In this document: positions 1-8,812 of the stretch, one piece after another
Layout: every line of letters starts with the position of its first letter
How positions within the stretch are numbered: the stretch's first letter is position 1
Assembly (NCBI GenBank): GCA_013289855.1
Contig: JABCZD010000004.1
Location: 62,001 to 126,000 of the forward strand
Direction of reading: 5' to 3'
DNA from: Acidobacteriota bacterium
Lineage (GTDB): Bacteria > Acidobacteriota > Terriglobia > Acidiferrales > UBA7541
Length of the DNA stretch: 64,000 nucleotides
Made by a program: the position numbers and the translations under genes
Notes under the pieces: model-generated
What the model saw: only the letters and a program-made list of their open reading frames with translations
Told to the model about the DNA's origin: nothing
Database searches by the model: none

Positions 1-249
1 CACGGGGATCGCCGGCGGCGCGGTGTCAACGTGCGAACCGGTTTGCGGGGTAACTTTATCCGGGGCGCTTTCCGGCGGGCGAACTGGAGGCGGAGCTTGC
101 GTTTGTGACGGTGGCGGGACCGGCAATGGACCGGGCGCTTCCTGCGCGGCTGCTGGGTCGCAAGTTAACAGCACGCCAGCACACGCCAATGACAGCGCGA
201 GAAACACCGCAGAATCGACTTTCTTGGACTGCAAACTATCCCCGCTCAT
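1..249 (-). CDS. Proline-rich exported protein, 5' part only
   Basis: First 83 codons of a reverse-strand gene that runs off the left edge. The ATG at 249-247 has AAGGAG about 7 nt upstream. Residues 13-31 are hydrophobic and followed by Ala-Ala-Ala-Gln, which fits a signal peptide cut near residue 36. After it comes a Pro/Gln/Ala-rich stretch with repeated PPP and PVRPPES-type segments, typical of a periplasmic linker. It lies downstream of, and on the same strand as, the Gcr-like membrane gene, 219 nt away. No domain is visible in the part present, so the function is unknown. Confidence 0.65.
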   Translation of the reverse strand, partial: MSGDSLQSKKVDSAVFLALSLACAGVLLTCDPAAAQEAPGPLPVPPPSQTQAPPPVRPPESAPDKVTPQTGSHVDTAPPAIPV

Positions 250-468
250 CGCCTGCTCCTTAGCTTTCGTGCATCGCGAGCGCCGCGATGCGGCCGGAAT
301 TTCGTGGCTTGGCCAAAAAATCTCATGCAAGGCCGCACAACCTCTAGGATGCATGAAAACAGCCTTTCGTAACCACTCTGTTTTCAGTATTCCGCGCGGT
401 GCGACAGATAGTTCCAGCGACATTCCGTGTGCAAGGAGGTCGCGATTCCGCCTCTCGTAGGGGCTGAC

Positions 469-2565
469 TCAGTGCGTCGAAACCACGGAGCCCGCCACGG
501 TGGCTGGTGGCAGAAAGAAATCTCTGGGCGACTGCACGAATCGCCGCAGAAGCGTCCGGAGAATTTCGAGGTGATCCTTGGATGAAACGTCTTGCGCGCG
601 CAACGCCAGCATCAGCGCCAGATAAAAACTAACCGCGAGGTTCAAGACGAACGTAAAAGCAATGCCGAGCGCGGCCCAATAGAGATCCCCGTGGTCGATG
701 GCTTCGCGGCCCAGCGACGCGGAGGAAAGCGCCACCGTTCCGGTCGAAAGCGTGACGTGCCGTACGTCAATCGGCAATCCGAAAAATCGCGCCAACGGAG
801 GCGTCATCCCCAGCATGAATCCCAGCGCGATGCTGCCGCCCCAGCCAGATACGTTGCGCGAGAACACGTCGGAGATGCGCGTCAAGGTCTGGCGTCGCAA
901 CAGGCCTGCAAGGCGGTGGTCCGCGATGGCTTGCGGCAGGCGGTTGTATACCGCCCAATTTTCGATCCATCCACCAACTAAACTGGAAACCCACAGAATC
1001 ACGCCGGTCAGTGCCGCGAAGAGAATGGTGCCACTGCGAAAAGGATTGAGCGACTCCACGGTGTGCTGCGCGGTATCTTCAGAAATGAACGGCGCGCCTG
1101 TGGCGTAGCGCCAGGCAAAACTGAAAGCCATCGCACCGAAGCAAACGGCAATAATATTTCCCAGTGCAGCCGCGAGCTGCGAGCGAAAAATTCGTGCCAC
1201 GAAGGTTACCAGTTCGTCGCTTTGCGACGCATCGCGGCAGCGGTGCACGATACGCGCAAGCGCGGCGCCGGTCATTGAGGGCTGCTTGGTGGCCAGCACC
1301 AAGCCGAAAATCTGCAGCAAAATAAAGCTTACGGCATAGTTGAGCCCGGAGATAAAACCTTCGACGAACAGCGGCAGTCCGGAATGCGTGACCACCATTT
1401 TTATGCCGGCGGTTGCTACGGTCAGCAAGCCTCCGCCCAGCGCCGCGCGCCACATCAGCCAGTACTCGCTGCGATCCGCGGTGATGTAGTGTTCGCCGGT
1501 CTTTCCCGCCGACTCGGTGATTTTGCGGGCCAGCAGCCGCAGGCTATTGTGCGCCAGACGGCGAATGCTGCGGTCTTCGACCCGTCCCCGGACCACGTCC
1601 GTGAGCAAACGTTGCGCCGCGTTTTTCGTCTCGTGGCCGGGCGCAGCTACGAGCACGGCGGCGAGGGCTTCGACGCGCAACAGACTGAGGCGAATCACGT
1701 CGAGTACGTACACCACGTCCAGGTTCACGCCGTTGGCATCGAGATTGTTCACGATGGACTGCAGTTCCGCGCGGCAGTCGGCTACCGTTTGTCTTAAGCC
1801 TTTATCAGCTAGCGCGATTCCGTCGTGGGTTTTGACGGCGGTGACAAGCGCGTCGGCGCTTCTGGTCAGGCGATAAAAGGGCGATTGCTGGATCGGGCCG
1901 GGGCGGGAACGCATGCGTAGCTCTTCGGAAAGTCCCAAGCCCTGAACACGCGCCCCGAGCAAGCTGAGAGCATCGAGCAGCGTCTCGACCATCGGCGGCC
2001 AGGCGTCGGAATCCTCCGAAGGCGCAGCCAGCGAAACGATGCGATCAAAACGTTCCGGCGGCGTATCAAAGAAACGATCGACCTGCTTGCGACTCGGAAA
2101 CATGCGCAAAAACAATTTCGAAAGGTCGGTATCTTCACGCGATGAAGGGAGCAGAATGCGTGAAAGGCGTTCGGATGTTTCCGCCAGCAAGCCGCGATCG
2201 CTGGGGAGGCCGGACGTTGAAAAAAACGTTAGCCCGTCGGTTTCGCGAAGAATAAGGGCGATGCTTTCGCGGTAGCGCGCCAGAACTTCCGGTGAGGATT
2301 CGAGAATGGTCGTCCATACCAAACTGCGCTTGCTGTTGGGGTCCGCAACTTCTTCCGCCGCGTCCGGGCCCACCGGTAACGGACTGCAAATCGCGTTATC
2401 CCGTTCGCGGGTCCAGGAATAAAGAGCGACGAACGCGTCAAGTCGCTGTGGAAGAACGGACGCCGCGGTTAACGCATCCGCTTTTCGCGCCAACAGCTGC
2501 AGCGAAGAGTTGCTGCGCGCTTCCGGCGGGAACAACGACAAAATCAGTTCCTGGGTAGACTCCAC
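469..2565 (-). CDS. Gcr/SpecificRecomb-family membrane protein
   Basis: A 698-residue protein resembling the family annotated as site-specific recombinase Gcr (SpecificRecomb, PF10136). The family name comes from a gonococcal report; its members are multi-span membrane proteins without a recognisable recombinase active site, so a recombinase role should not be assumed. The first 350 residues are soluble and helical. Residues from about 375 on hold several membrane spans, including a conserved-looking block with LATKQPSMTGAALA near residue 430. The start is a GTG with AAGGTT about 7 nt upstream. It is the fourth gene of the reverse-strand run beginning with the caspase gene, 181 nt after the DUF928-like gene. 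Confidence 0.7.
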   Translation of the reverse strand: MESTQELILSLFPPEARSNSSLQLLARKADALTAASVLPQRLDAFVALYSWTRERDNAICSPLPVGPDAAEEVADPNSKRSLVWTTILESSPEVLARYRESIALILRETDGLTFFSTSGLPSDRGLLAETSERLSRILLPSSREDTDLSKLFLRMFPSRKQVDRFFDTPPERFDRIVSLAAPSEDSDAWPPMVETLLDALSLLGARVQGLGLSEELRMRSRPGPIQQSPFYRLTRSADALVTAVKTHDGIALADKGLRQTVADCRAELQSIVNNLDANGVNLDVVYVLDVIRLSLLRVEALAAVLVAAPGHETKNAAQRLLTDVVRGRVEDRSIRRLAHNSLRLLARKITESAGKTGEHYITADRSEYWLMWRAALGGGLLTVATAGIKMVVTHSGLPLFVEGFISGLNYAVSFILLQIFGLVLATKQPSMTGAALARIVHRCRDASQSDELVTFVARIFRSQLAAALGNIIAVCFGAMAFSFAWRYATGAPFISEDTAQHTVESLNPFRSGTILFAALTGVILWVSSLVGGWIENWAVYNRLPQAIADHRLAGLLRRQTLTRISDVFSRNVSGWGGSIALGFMLGMTPPLARFFGLPIDVRHVTLSTGTVALSSASLGREAIDHGDLYWAALGIAFTFVLNLAVSFYLALMLALRAQDVSSKDHLEILRTLLRRFVQSPRDFFLPPATVAGSVVSTH

Positions 2566-2746
2566 GATTCAACCTTGGGCTTGGGTAGCCGGCGGATCGT
2601 TTACGGCGCGAATTCCGCGACCAAGGATACCGTGGGCGGCCTGCTTTGCGCCAATGCGGAGTTCGCCTGATACAGCTGCGCCGGCTGAAAACAAGAACAT
2701 GCTGGGAATTCGTTACAAAATCCTAATCAAGACTGGCGGCTACCGA

Positions 2747-3535
2747 CTAATGCGTGGACTTCGTTAACGCCGTGGCTCGCGCCACGTCGGCGTCCGCCAA
2801 CTTCGTCGTGGCATCGACCTGCGCATAGATTCTTCCGCGTTGCTCGTAGAGTTCCGCGCGATCGGGATACTTTGCTATCAACTCCGTATAAGCGCCGATG
2901 GCGTCGAACCACACGCGGTGGTCGGTGAAAACATTCGCACGGGCCAGACCGGTTTGGTAAGCATCCGCACCATGCGCCGCCGCCAGCGCTTTGTCGATGG
3001 CCTGCCTCTCCGCCGCGGAAACCACTTTGATGCCGAGTGGATCGCCCGCCGTAGTGGCCGGCAAAACTTGCACTCGCCAGTAGTAGATTTCGCCGGCACG
3101 TAATTTGCTTTGGCCGGCGGGTAGCTCATAGTGGGTGTCCTTAACCGGCTGCTTTACGATTTGCGTTTCGTCTTCGTCGGTGATCAGCAATACGTAACCG
3201 TCGTTCTTGCCTTCCGAGTCCCACTGAAACAGCGCAGCACCTCCGTAGAACTTGGCGAGCTTAGGTGCATAGAGAGTGGCGGAGGGAAAGGACGCGCCGC
3301 GGCTGCCGCCAAACATGGTGGACATTTTCTTGGCCTTTTCGTCGGAAAGGTCGAAACCGGAAAGATCGGCATCCGCGTGCTTTTTTGCGGGCTTGGCGGT
3401 GCTGTCGTTGGAGGCGTTGGCGGCCGGCTTGGACCCTTGCGCCGGAGGCGTAGCTTGTTGCGCGTTGCCCACCAGCGCGACGCTCGTCAACAGCAATGCT
3501 CCAAAAATGAACGGGCAGGCGATCGAAAGCTTCAT
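2747..3535 (-). CDS. Exported DUF928-like protein
   Basis: A 262-residue protein with a signal peptide (hydrophobic residues 7-24, cut near VGNAQQ) and an Ala/Lys-rich linker to about residue 60. The mature part has a beta-sandwich-like region with YYWRVQV near residue 150, then a helical segment containing VWFDAIGAYTELIAKYPD, which looks like one TPR-type repeat. This order (exported, beta domain, YRW-type strand, then one WyDAl-type helical pair) resembles DUF928 proteins found with CHASE2 proteins in cyanobacteria; the match is from memory and moderate. Its ATG overlaps the stop of the cyclase gene (ATGA) and has GAGGTG 5 nt upstream, so the two are translationally coupled. Confidence 0.6.
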   Translation of the reverse strand: MKLSIACPFIFGALLLTSVALVGNAQQATPPAQGSKPAANASNDSTAKPAKKHADADLSGFDLSDEKAKKMSTMFGGSRGASFPSATLYAPKLAKFYGGAALFQWDSEGKNDGYVLLITDEDETQIVKQPVKDTHYELPAGQSKLRAGEIYYWRVQVLPATTAGDPLGIKVVSAAERQAIDKALAAAHGADAYQTGLARANVFTDHRVWFDAIGAYTELIAKYPDRAELYEQRGRIYAQVDATTKLADADVARATALTKSTH

Positions 3536-5505
3536 GAGTGCACCTCAACGGTAGATTCCTTCTGCACACTGTAAAGCGGAATGGCGGAGGTAAAGCCACG
3601 CACTTGCGCCTCACCTAAAGATACGGTTGTAAATTCATCTCGGATGAATTCCCACGTCGCTGGGCTGATCACGATGGGGGTCTTGAAGTCCTTCGTAAGG
3701 GCCTCCAACCGCGACGCCAAATTCACCGCTTCCCCGATTACCGAGTATTCCAGGCGGTCTGGCGAACCCACGTTCCCGGCGGTCACCGTTCCGCTATGTA
3801 TGCCGATGCCGATCTTCATTTCTGGCTGCCCCGCGGGAAGATTGGCGTTCCATTTGTCCATGCGTGCAAGCATTTCAATGGCGCACCGGGTGGCGCGGCA
3901 AGCGTCTTCGCGAGCACCCTCGGTTAATGGCGCACCGAATACCACCATGATGCCGTCGCCGATGAATTTATTCAGGAAACCGCGATTTTCCTTGATCACT
4001 TCCGCCATGGCCGTCAGATAGCGGTTCAGCCACGCCAGCACTTCATGCGACGGCACGCCCGCGGTCATGGCCGTGAAGCCGCGAATATCGGAAAACAAAA
4101 TCGTGGCTACACGTTCTTCCCCGCCGAGAACGATTTCATCGCGACGTTTCCAGATTTCCGCCGCCACGTCAGCAGAGACGTAGCGTTCGAACAGTCCCAT
4201 GATTTGGCGGCGTTCCGCTTCCATCAATTTTTTCTCGCGGCGTTCTTCCACGGAGCGGTAACCCAGTCCGGCGGGTAGCGCCAAAACAATGCAAGCTTCT
4301 AAGGAAAGAAATGGAATCCAGATGTGATGACCGAACATCACGACCGCCACGCCAAAAATCGCCGCCGCCAAGACTAGGTACATACCCAGCGCCACATACC
4401 ACTTGCTACGAAATCCCAGTGCGATCACGAGAAATGCCAACGCCACGCCGGCACACCATTGTGGCAACGGACCCAAGCGCTTCAAAAACTCGCCATTGAG
4501 CAGCATGGCCACCGCCGCGGCGTGCACCTCAGTCCCTGATAGCCGAGTGCGTGGTTTAGAGCTGCCCTGCTCTTTGATTTCAACTCCAGCCTCCGTCACC
4601 GGCGTGACGAAAAGATCTTTACCCAGCTCGCTGGTCTGGCCGATCATTACGATCTTTCCTCGAAAGACCGCAGGGTCAAATCCTTTCGAAAGTACCTCTT
4701 GCACTGAAATTGCGAGTACGGGAGCCGATGGATGAAGGTGGATCCAGGCGGAAGCCGGGCTGACGGTGGCTAGGGGAATTTCCGCCGTGCCGAACAAAAT
4801 GCGCCCGTTAGCGCCCGGAAGCAAATGTCGATCTGAAAAAGCTCTCGCCACCACAACGGGAAACGAAAATCCCTTATATTTCGAGGTCGCCATCTTTAAG
4901 AGCATGCGCCGCGCAGATCCGTCTGCATCGGTCGGAACATCCCCGAAGCCCACGTCCAGCGCACCGTCCGCAAATTCTGGCAAAGGCTCTCTGAGCGAAA
5001 ACTGATCGAAGCCGTACTCGCTCACCAGAATTACGTTGCCGGCGTCCGCGATAATCGACGCCAGTTGTTTATCGTCCGCTCCGGCGTGCTCTTGCTCGCG
5101 TTTCAGATCAAGAATCACGTCCAGCCCGATGACCGCGGGCTTGCCGGAAGAAATTTTCTGTAAGACATCTCCGAGGAGCGCGCGCGGAATCGGGAAGGCG
5201 TTGTAGCGCTGCACCGTCTCCTCGTCGAAATCCACGTACACAATTTCCGGAGGCGGCGTCTCCTTCTTCTGTCGGGCGACCAGCAAGTCGTAACCGTGTA
5301 GCTCGGGCACCTCGAGAAGTCCCAGGTAGTCCCCTAAATACACCGTCGCCGCAGCCAGTAATGCCAGAATTCCCGTCAGTACCCATCGTGCGACGCCGCT
5401 TCTCAGCGATGGAACGAGGGCGTCTTTACGCGGCGACTCTTGCGACGTAGGCTTTGCCGCATTTCCCTGGGAACTGTTCGCTTGTGAATTCGAATTTCCG
5501 GTCAT
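3532..5505 (-). CDS. CHASE2-domain class III adenylate/guanylate cyclase
   Basis: A 657-residue membrane cyclase making a cyclic nucleotide in response to an extracytoplasmic signal. One N-terminal membrane span lies at about residues 38-60, followed by a CHASE2 sensor of about 270 residues, three further spans at about 345-420, and a class III cyclase domain at about 445-640. Metal-binding Asp residues are visible in FSDIRGFT and KFIGDG; the transition-state Asn and Arg are in the motif GEAVNLASRLE. Lys in NKFIGD is what adenylate cyclases usually carry, but the nucleotide cannot be fixed by eye. It lies 74 nt after the caspase gene and overlaps the DUF928-like gene by 4 nt. Confidence 0.92.
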   Translation of the reverse strand: MTGNSNSQANSSQGNAAKPTSQESPRKDALVPSLRSGVARWVLTGILALLAAATVYLGDYLGLLEVPELHGYDLLVARQKKETPPPEIVYVDFDEETVQRYNAFPIPRALLGDVLQKISSGKPAVIGLDVILDLKREQEHAGADDKQLASIIADAGNVILVSEYGFDQFSLREPLPEFADGALDVGFGDVPTDADGSARRMLLKMATSKYKGFSFPVVVARAFSDRHLLPGANGRILFGTAEIPLATVSPASAWIHLHPSAPVLAISVQEVLSKGFDPAVFRGKIVMIGQTSELGKDLFVTPVTEAGVEIKEQGSSKPRTRLSGTEVHAAAVAMLLNGEFLKRLGPLPQWCAGVALAFLVIALGFRSKWYVALGMYLVLAAAIFGVAVVMFGHHIWIPFLSLEACIVLALPAGLGYRSVEERREKKLMEAERRQIMGLFERYVSADVAAEIWKRRDEIVLGGEERVATILFSDIRGFTAMTAGVPSHEVLAWLNRYLTAMAEVIKENRGFLNKFIGDGIMVVFGAPLTEGAREDACRATRCAIEMLARMDKWNANLPAGQPEMKIGIGIHSGTVTAGNVGSPDRLEYSVIGEAVNLASRLEALTKDFKTPIVISPATWEFIRDEFTTVSLGEAQVRGFTSAIPLYSVQKESTVEVHS

Positions 5506-5579
5506 TTTTGCGTTCGTGGAAGATGCACGAGCGGCGCAGCGCGCAACGTCAAAACAAAAGCATATTCCGTCGTTTCAGA

Positions 5580-6887
5580 CTAACGGCCCGGCGCGCCACT
5601 AGCTTTGCGTGAAGCGGCGGGAGTTTCCGTCGAACTTCGGCTCGTGCCGCGCAGCGCCGAACCAGCCAGCGGGATGCGCTCGGCCAGTCCGGGCCCGGCC
5701 ATGGGGCTTTGATTTCCGCTGGTGGCCTTGGCAACGTTGTCGTGTACGTAGGCATAAAGCTCGCCGGCCGTCACCGTACCGTCCTTGTTGGCGTCAGCTT
5801 CGCCGTGCAGGCCTTTCAGTAAATAATACGTAAACACGCCGTGTCCGCCTCCGTACTGATCCGATTCGTACGAAAGCTGGCTAACGTCGCTGCCAGTGAT
5901 TACCGCGCGAGCTGTATCGTTTGCGTAGGACGCCATGTATTGATTCACAAGATTGTTCGAGTTGGTTTTTTTGCTGCGGGCGCGCGCGCCGCTGAAGCCA
6001 AAGCTATGGCAGGTATCCGCGAACGTTACCACGCGCTTGGCCTTCAACACATTGGTAAAGACATCCTGAATCTGGCGCATCGGAAACGCCGTGCCGCCCA
6101 TGTCATCTAGCTTCGTGTCGTAGGTCAGCAAATAAAGATTGCGCGGATCGTTGGGATCGGGCGCTCCGTGCCCGGCGATGTAAATCACCACTTCGTCGGT
6201 CGGCTGTGCCTGCGTCAAAAACGTATAAAAAGCGCTGCGCACATTCTGCGACGTCGCGTCATTATTCAGAAGCACGCGCACGTGGTCCTGCGGAAACGAT
6301 CCGCCCTCCGGCGAAAGCAGAAAATCGCGAAAGTCCTTCGCGTCGCGGTCCGCGAATTGCAAATTGGAGAGCCCATTGCCCGAATTCTGATATTGCGCGA
6401 TCCCAATCACCACCGCGAACCTGCCCGTCGACGCGCGGTCCGGCGTTATGCTACGCCGCGCGACTACCACCGGCTTCTCCTCCGTTTGCAACAGGAAAGA
6501 AGCGTAGTGCACGCGTTCCATGCCATCCTTGTATTCCAGCTCCACCGAGTTGCGCCCCGGGTGCAAACGAAATCCGGCGCGGTGTCCCAAGTCGAACTTG
6601 CAAAGAATCCCGTCGTTATCGCTGGACACGGTCATTACAATATTCGCGGATTCCGTATTGATCTTCGCGTAGATGCTTCCGTAGCTTACCTGCTGCGGAT
6701 TTTTCGAGATGCGAATATTCATCGCATCAAAATTGGGATTCTCGATGGTGGCGGACAGGTTGGCATCCAGATTGAATTCCAGCGAGGGGATCTGCAACAC
6801 GATAGGCTCGCTGCCATCGTCGGCATTGGCCGGCAGAAAAGCTACCGCAGCCAGAACTCCCGCCAGAATCGTAAGCTGTGCGCGCAT
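5580..6887 (-). CDS. Caspase-family (C14) peptidase, exported
   Basis: A 435-residue protein with a caspase-like domain at about residues 125-390. The catalytic His is in YIAGHGAPDP and the catalytic Cys in FADTCHSFGF; YDTKLDD lies between them. Residues 1-22 form a signal peptide ending in PANADDG, so the ATG at 6887 is preferred over an upstream in-frame ATG at 6956 that would add 23 residues before it. A beta-rich N-terminal region precedes the peptidase domain. An EF-hand-like segment (DANKDGTVTAGEL) follows the Cys region at about 365-380 and may bind calcium, which activates some bacterial metacaspases; that link is inference. It heads the reverse-strand run with the CHASE2 cyclase. Confidence 0.88.
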   Translation of the reverse strand: MRAQLTILAGVLAAVAFLPANADDGSEPIVLQIPSLEFNLDANLSATIENPNFDAMNIRISKNPQQVSYGSIYAKINTESANIVMTVSSDNDGILCKFDLGHRAGFRLHPGRNSVELEYKDGMERVHYASFLLQTEEKPVVVARRSITPDRASTGRFAVVIGIAQYQNSGNGLSNLQFADRDAKDFRDFLLSPEGGSFPQDHVRVLLNNDATSQNVRSAFYTFLTQAQPTDEVVIYIAGHGAPDPNDPRNLYLLTYDTKLDDMGGTAFPMRQIQDVFTNVLKAKRVVTFADTCHSFGFSGARARSKKTNSNNLVNQYMASYANDTARAVITGSDVSQLSYESDQYGGGHGVFTYYLLKGLHGEADANKDGTVTAGELYAYVHDNVAKATSGNQSPMAGPGLAERIPLAGSALRGTSRSSTETPAASRKASGAPGR

Positions 6888-6986
6888 ATTTACCGCCGTT
6901 GCCAGCGAATGTACGTGAGCCAGCAAGCGCTTGTCAATCGCCGCGTGCCGTGGCACCTTGGCTTTTTAGAATTTGCGAATCAGTCT

Positions 6987-7016
6987 TTGACACGCAGCCG
7001 CCTCTGGATTCACTAT
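6987..7016 (+). promoter_or_regulatory. Candidate sigma-70 promoter for the M48 peptidase gene
   Basis: TTGACA at 6987-6992 and CACTAT at 7011-7016, separated by 18 nt, about 67 nt before the ATG at 7083. The -35 box is a perfect consensus, the -10 box weak. It lies in the 195-nt spacer between the divergent caspase and M48 genes. Confidence 0.4.
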
Positions 7017-7082
7017 CTTGGTCAGCTAAGCAGCACTTTCCCGGCCGTCCCCTTAAACGGTTATCAGAACGAAGGAGAACTT

Positions 7083-8732
7083 ATGATCAAGAGTAGTGGG
7101 TCCATGCGCCTTGCGCTCATGGCCCTCGCAGTCGCCTTCACCAGCGTGCAGGTGTCCGCGCAAACCGCAACCGAATACACCGACAAAGATAAACAAAGGC
7201 TGGCCGCAATCGCCCAGCGCCCCGATGTGCAAAAACGCATCGCCGACGCGTGGGATGCCCGCCGCCGTGAAGACATGGAGTACGCCTTCAACGTCAACCA
7301 GTCTTCGCGCCTCGGTGAGCTTTCCCCCACCGCTCTCGCTGAATTCCGTCAAAAATTCGGCGAACTCTACAACAATCCGATTCTGCTGCGTTACGTAAAT
7401 TCCCTCGGACAAAAAGTTGTTCCTGATGGCTCGCCCAACTTGTACTCTTTCCGCCTACTGCTTGACCCCGTCCCACGAGCCGAAGCGCTCTCCACTGGCA
7501 CCATCTATATCTCCACTGGTCTCGTCGCGCTGCTCGATGACGAAGCCCAGCTTGCCTACGTACTAGGCCACGAGATTGCCCACGTCGAACGCCGCCACGC
7601 CTACAACGAAATTAAGAACACCATCCTTGAAGAAGAGTTCGACAAGGAAAAAGGCGCGGACGTTCAGAAAAAGAAAGCCATCTTCGGAGCCGCCGCGGCA
7701 CTTGGCGGAGCGGCCATCGGCGGAGCGGCGGGTGGCGCCTCGGGCGCTTTCTACGGCGGCCTAATCGGCGGCGCAGCCGGAGTCATCGGCGGGGCGCTGC
7801 TTTTCCGCAACAAATTCGTGCCCACCGAATGGTCCACCGTGTATGAAAATGAGGCCGACGAAGCCGGCCTGAAATATATGCTCGATCGCAGCTACGACGC
7901 GCGGGAAATCCCCCGCATGTATGCGCGACTGGACAACCTCGTCGGACGCGATAGTCGCGTCGGCTTAGGTTTCATCGGCAATCCCGCGCGCACTCGCGAA
8001 CGCCAGGCGGAAATTACCAGCCTGCTCACGTCTACCTACAAAGCCGACCTCGACGCCAAACTGAAAACCGGGCTCACCGCCTCCGGGCCGGAATTTTCTC
8101 TGCTCATGGCCGCCTTGAAGCGCGACAACGGCGTCATCGCCATGGATTACGATCTCTTCGCCATGGCTCGCGACAATCTTGAAGACGCCGTCAAACTCCG
8201 CTCCAACGACCCCCGCGTGCACTATTTCCTGGGACAAGTCATCGCCATGACCGGCCGCACCCCCGACGACAAACAGCAAGCCCTTACGCAATTCATGCAA
8301 TCCATCCAATACGACGCCGAACGTGGCGCTTACCCGGAGCCCCACCTTGAGGAAGCCCTGTACCAAATTTCGCAAAACGACCCTAACCTTCAGGATCAGA
8401 TCAAAAAGGAATTGAAAACCTACGTCGCTCTGTACCAGCGTCAGCACGGCGGAGCATTGCCGCTGAACATGTACATCATCTACGACTACTTCTTGCTCGC
8501 CGGAGACAAGAGCTGGTACGTTCCGCCAGCCGAAGTCGTGACCACAAAAAACGTGGACTCTCTGTTCGTCACCACGGTATCCACAGCGCCATCGACGGCC
8601 ACGACCGACGTAATCAACCGCGCCACCAACGCATCCGCGGACAACGGCGCTGGGCGATCCGCGAGTACGCCCGATACCCCGCCCAAACCTAAGCCGGTCG
8701 TCAAAAAGACCACCACCGCAACCCCGCAGTAA
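7083..8732 (+). CDS. M48-family zinc metallopeptidase with glycine-zipper segment
   Basis: A 549-residue exported peptidase. Residues 1-27 form a signal peptide (VSAQ cut). The zinc site HEIAH is at residues 163-167 and the third ligand is Glu near residue 257 in YENEADEAG. Between them is a strongly hydrophobic Gly/Ala segment at about 200-240 with GG-A-GG spacing, like a glycine zipper or membrane-inserting hairpin; this insertion is not part of the standard M48 core. The C-terminal half is helical and TPR-like, as in BepA/YfgC-type periplasmic M48 proteases that act in outer-membrane quality control. The ATG at 7083 has GAAGGAGA upstream; the open frame extends far upstream, but that part is antisense to the caspase gene. 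Confidence 0.9.
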   Translation: MIKSSGSMRLALMALAVAFTSVQVSAQTATEYTDKDKQRLAAIAQRPDVQKRIADAWDARRREDMEYAFNVNQSSRLGELSPTALAEFRQKFGELYNNPILLRYVNSLGQKVVPDGSPNLYSFRLLLDPVPRAEALSTGTIYISTGLVALLDDEAQLAYVLGHEIAHVERRHAYNEIKNTILEEEFDKEKGADVQKKKAIFGAAAALGGAAIGGAAGGASGAFYGGLIGGAAGVIGGALLFRNKFVPTEWSTVYENEADEAGLKYMLDRSYDAREIPRMYARLDNLVGRDSRVGLGFIGNPARTRERQAEITSLLTSTYKADLDAKLKTGLTASGPEFSLLMAALKRDNGVIAMDYDLFAMARDNLEDAVKLRSNDPRVHYFLGQVIAMTGRTPDDKQQALTQFMQSIQYDAERGAYPEPHLEEALYQISQNDPNLQDQIKKELKTYVALYQRQHGGALPLNMYIIYDYFLLAGDKSWYVPPAEVVTTKNVDSLFVTTVSTAPSTATTDVINRATNASADNGAGRSASTPDTPPKPKPVVKKTTTATPQ

Positions 8733-8756
8733 GTTCGGTTACTCGCAACTCGGCCC

Positions 8757-8784
8757 GGAAGGACGCCGCCCACCGCGTCCTTCC
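8757..8784 (+). terminator. Strong hairpin after the M48 gene
   Basis: A perfect 10-bp stem, GGAAGGACGC (8757-8766) with GCGTCCTTCC (8775-8784), and an 8-nt loop, followed by GCAAATTTTC. The U tract is weak, so it may be a partial terminator or attenuator between the M48 gene and the next gene. Confidence 0.5.
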
Positions 8785-8812
8785 GCAAATTTTCGTGATG
8801 GAGAAACACTCT

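Noticed and set aside
469..2565. Reading the Gcr-like protein as a true site-specific recombinase
   Set aside because: No catalytic Tyr/Ser recombinase motif; it is a multi-span membrane protein, so only the family name is used.
6168..7082. 305-codon N-terminal extension of the M48 peptidase frame
   Set aside because: It is antisense to the caspase gene, Arg/Ile/His-rich without family features, and a good signal peptide with ribosome site begins at 7083.
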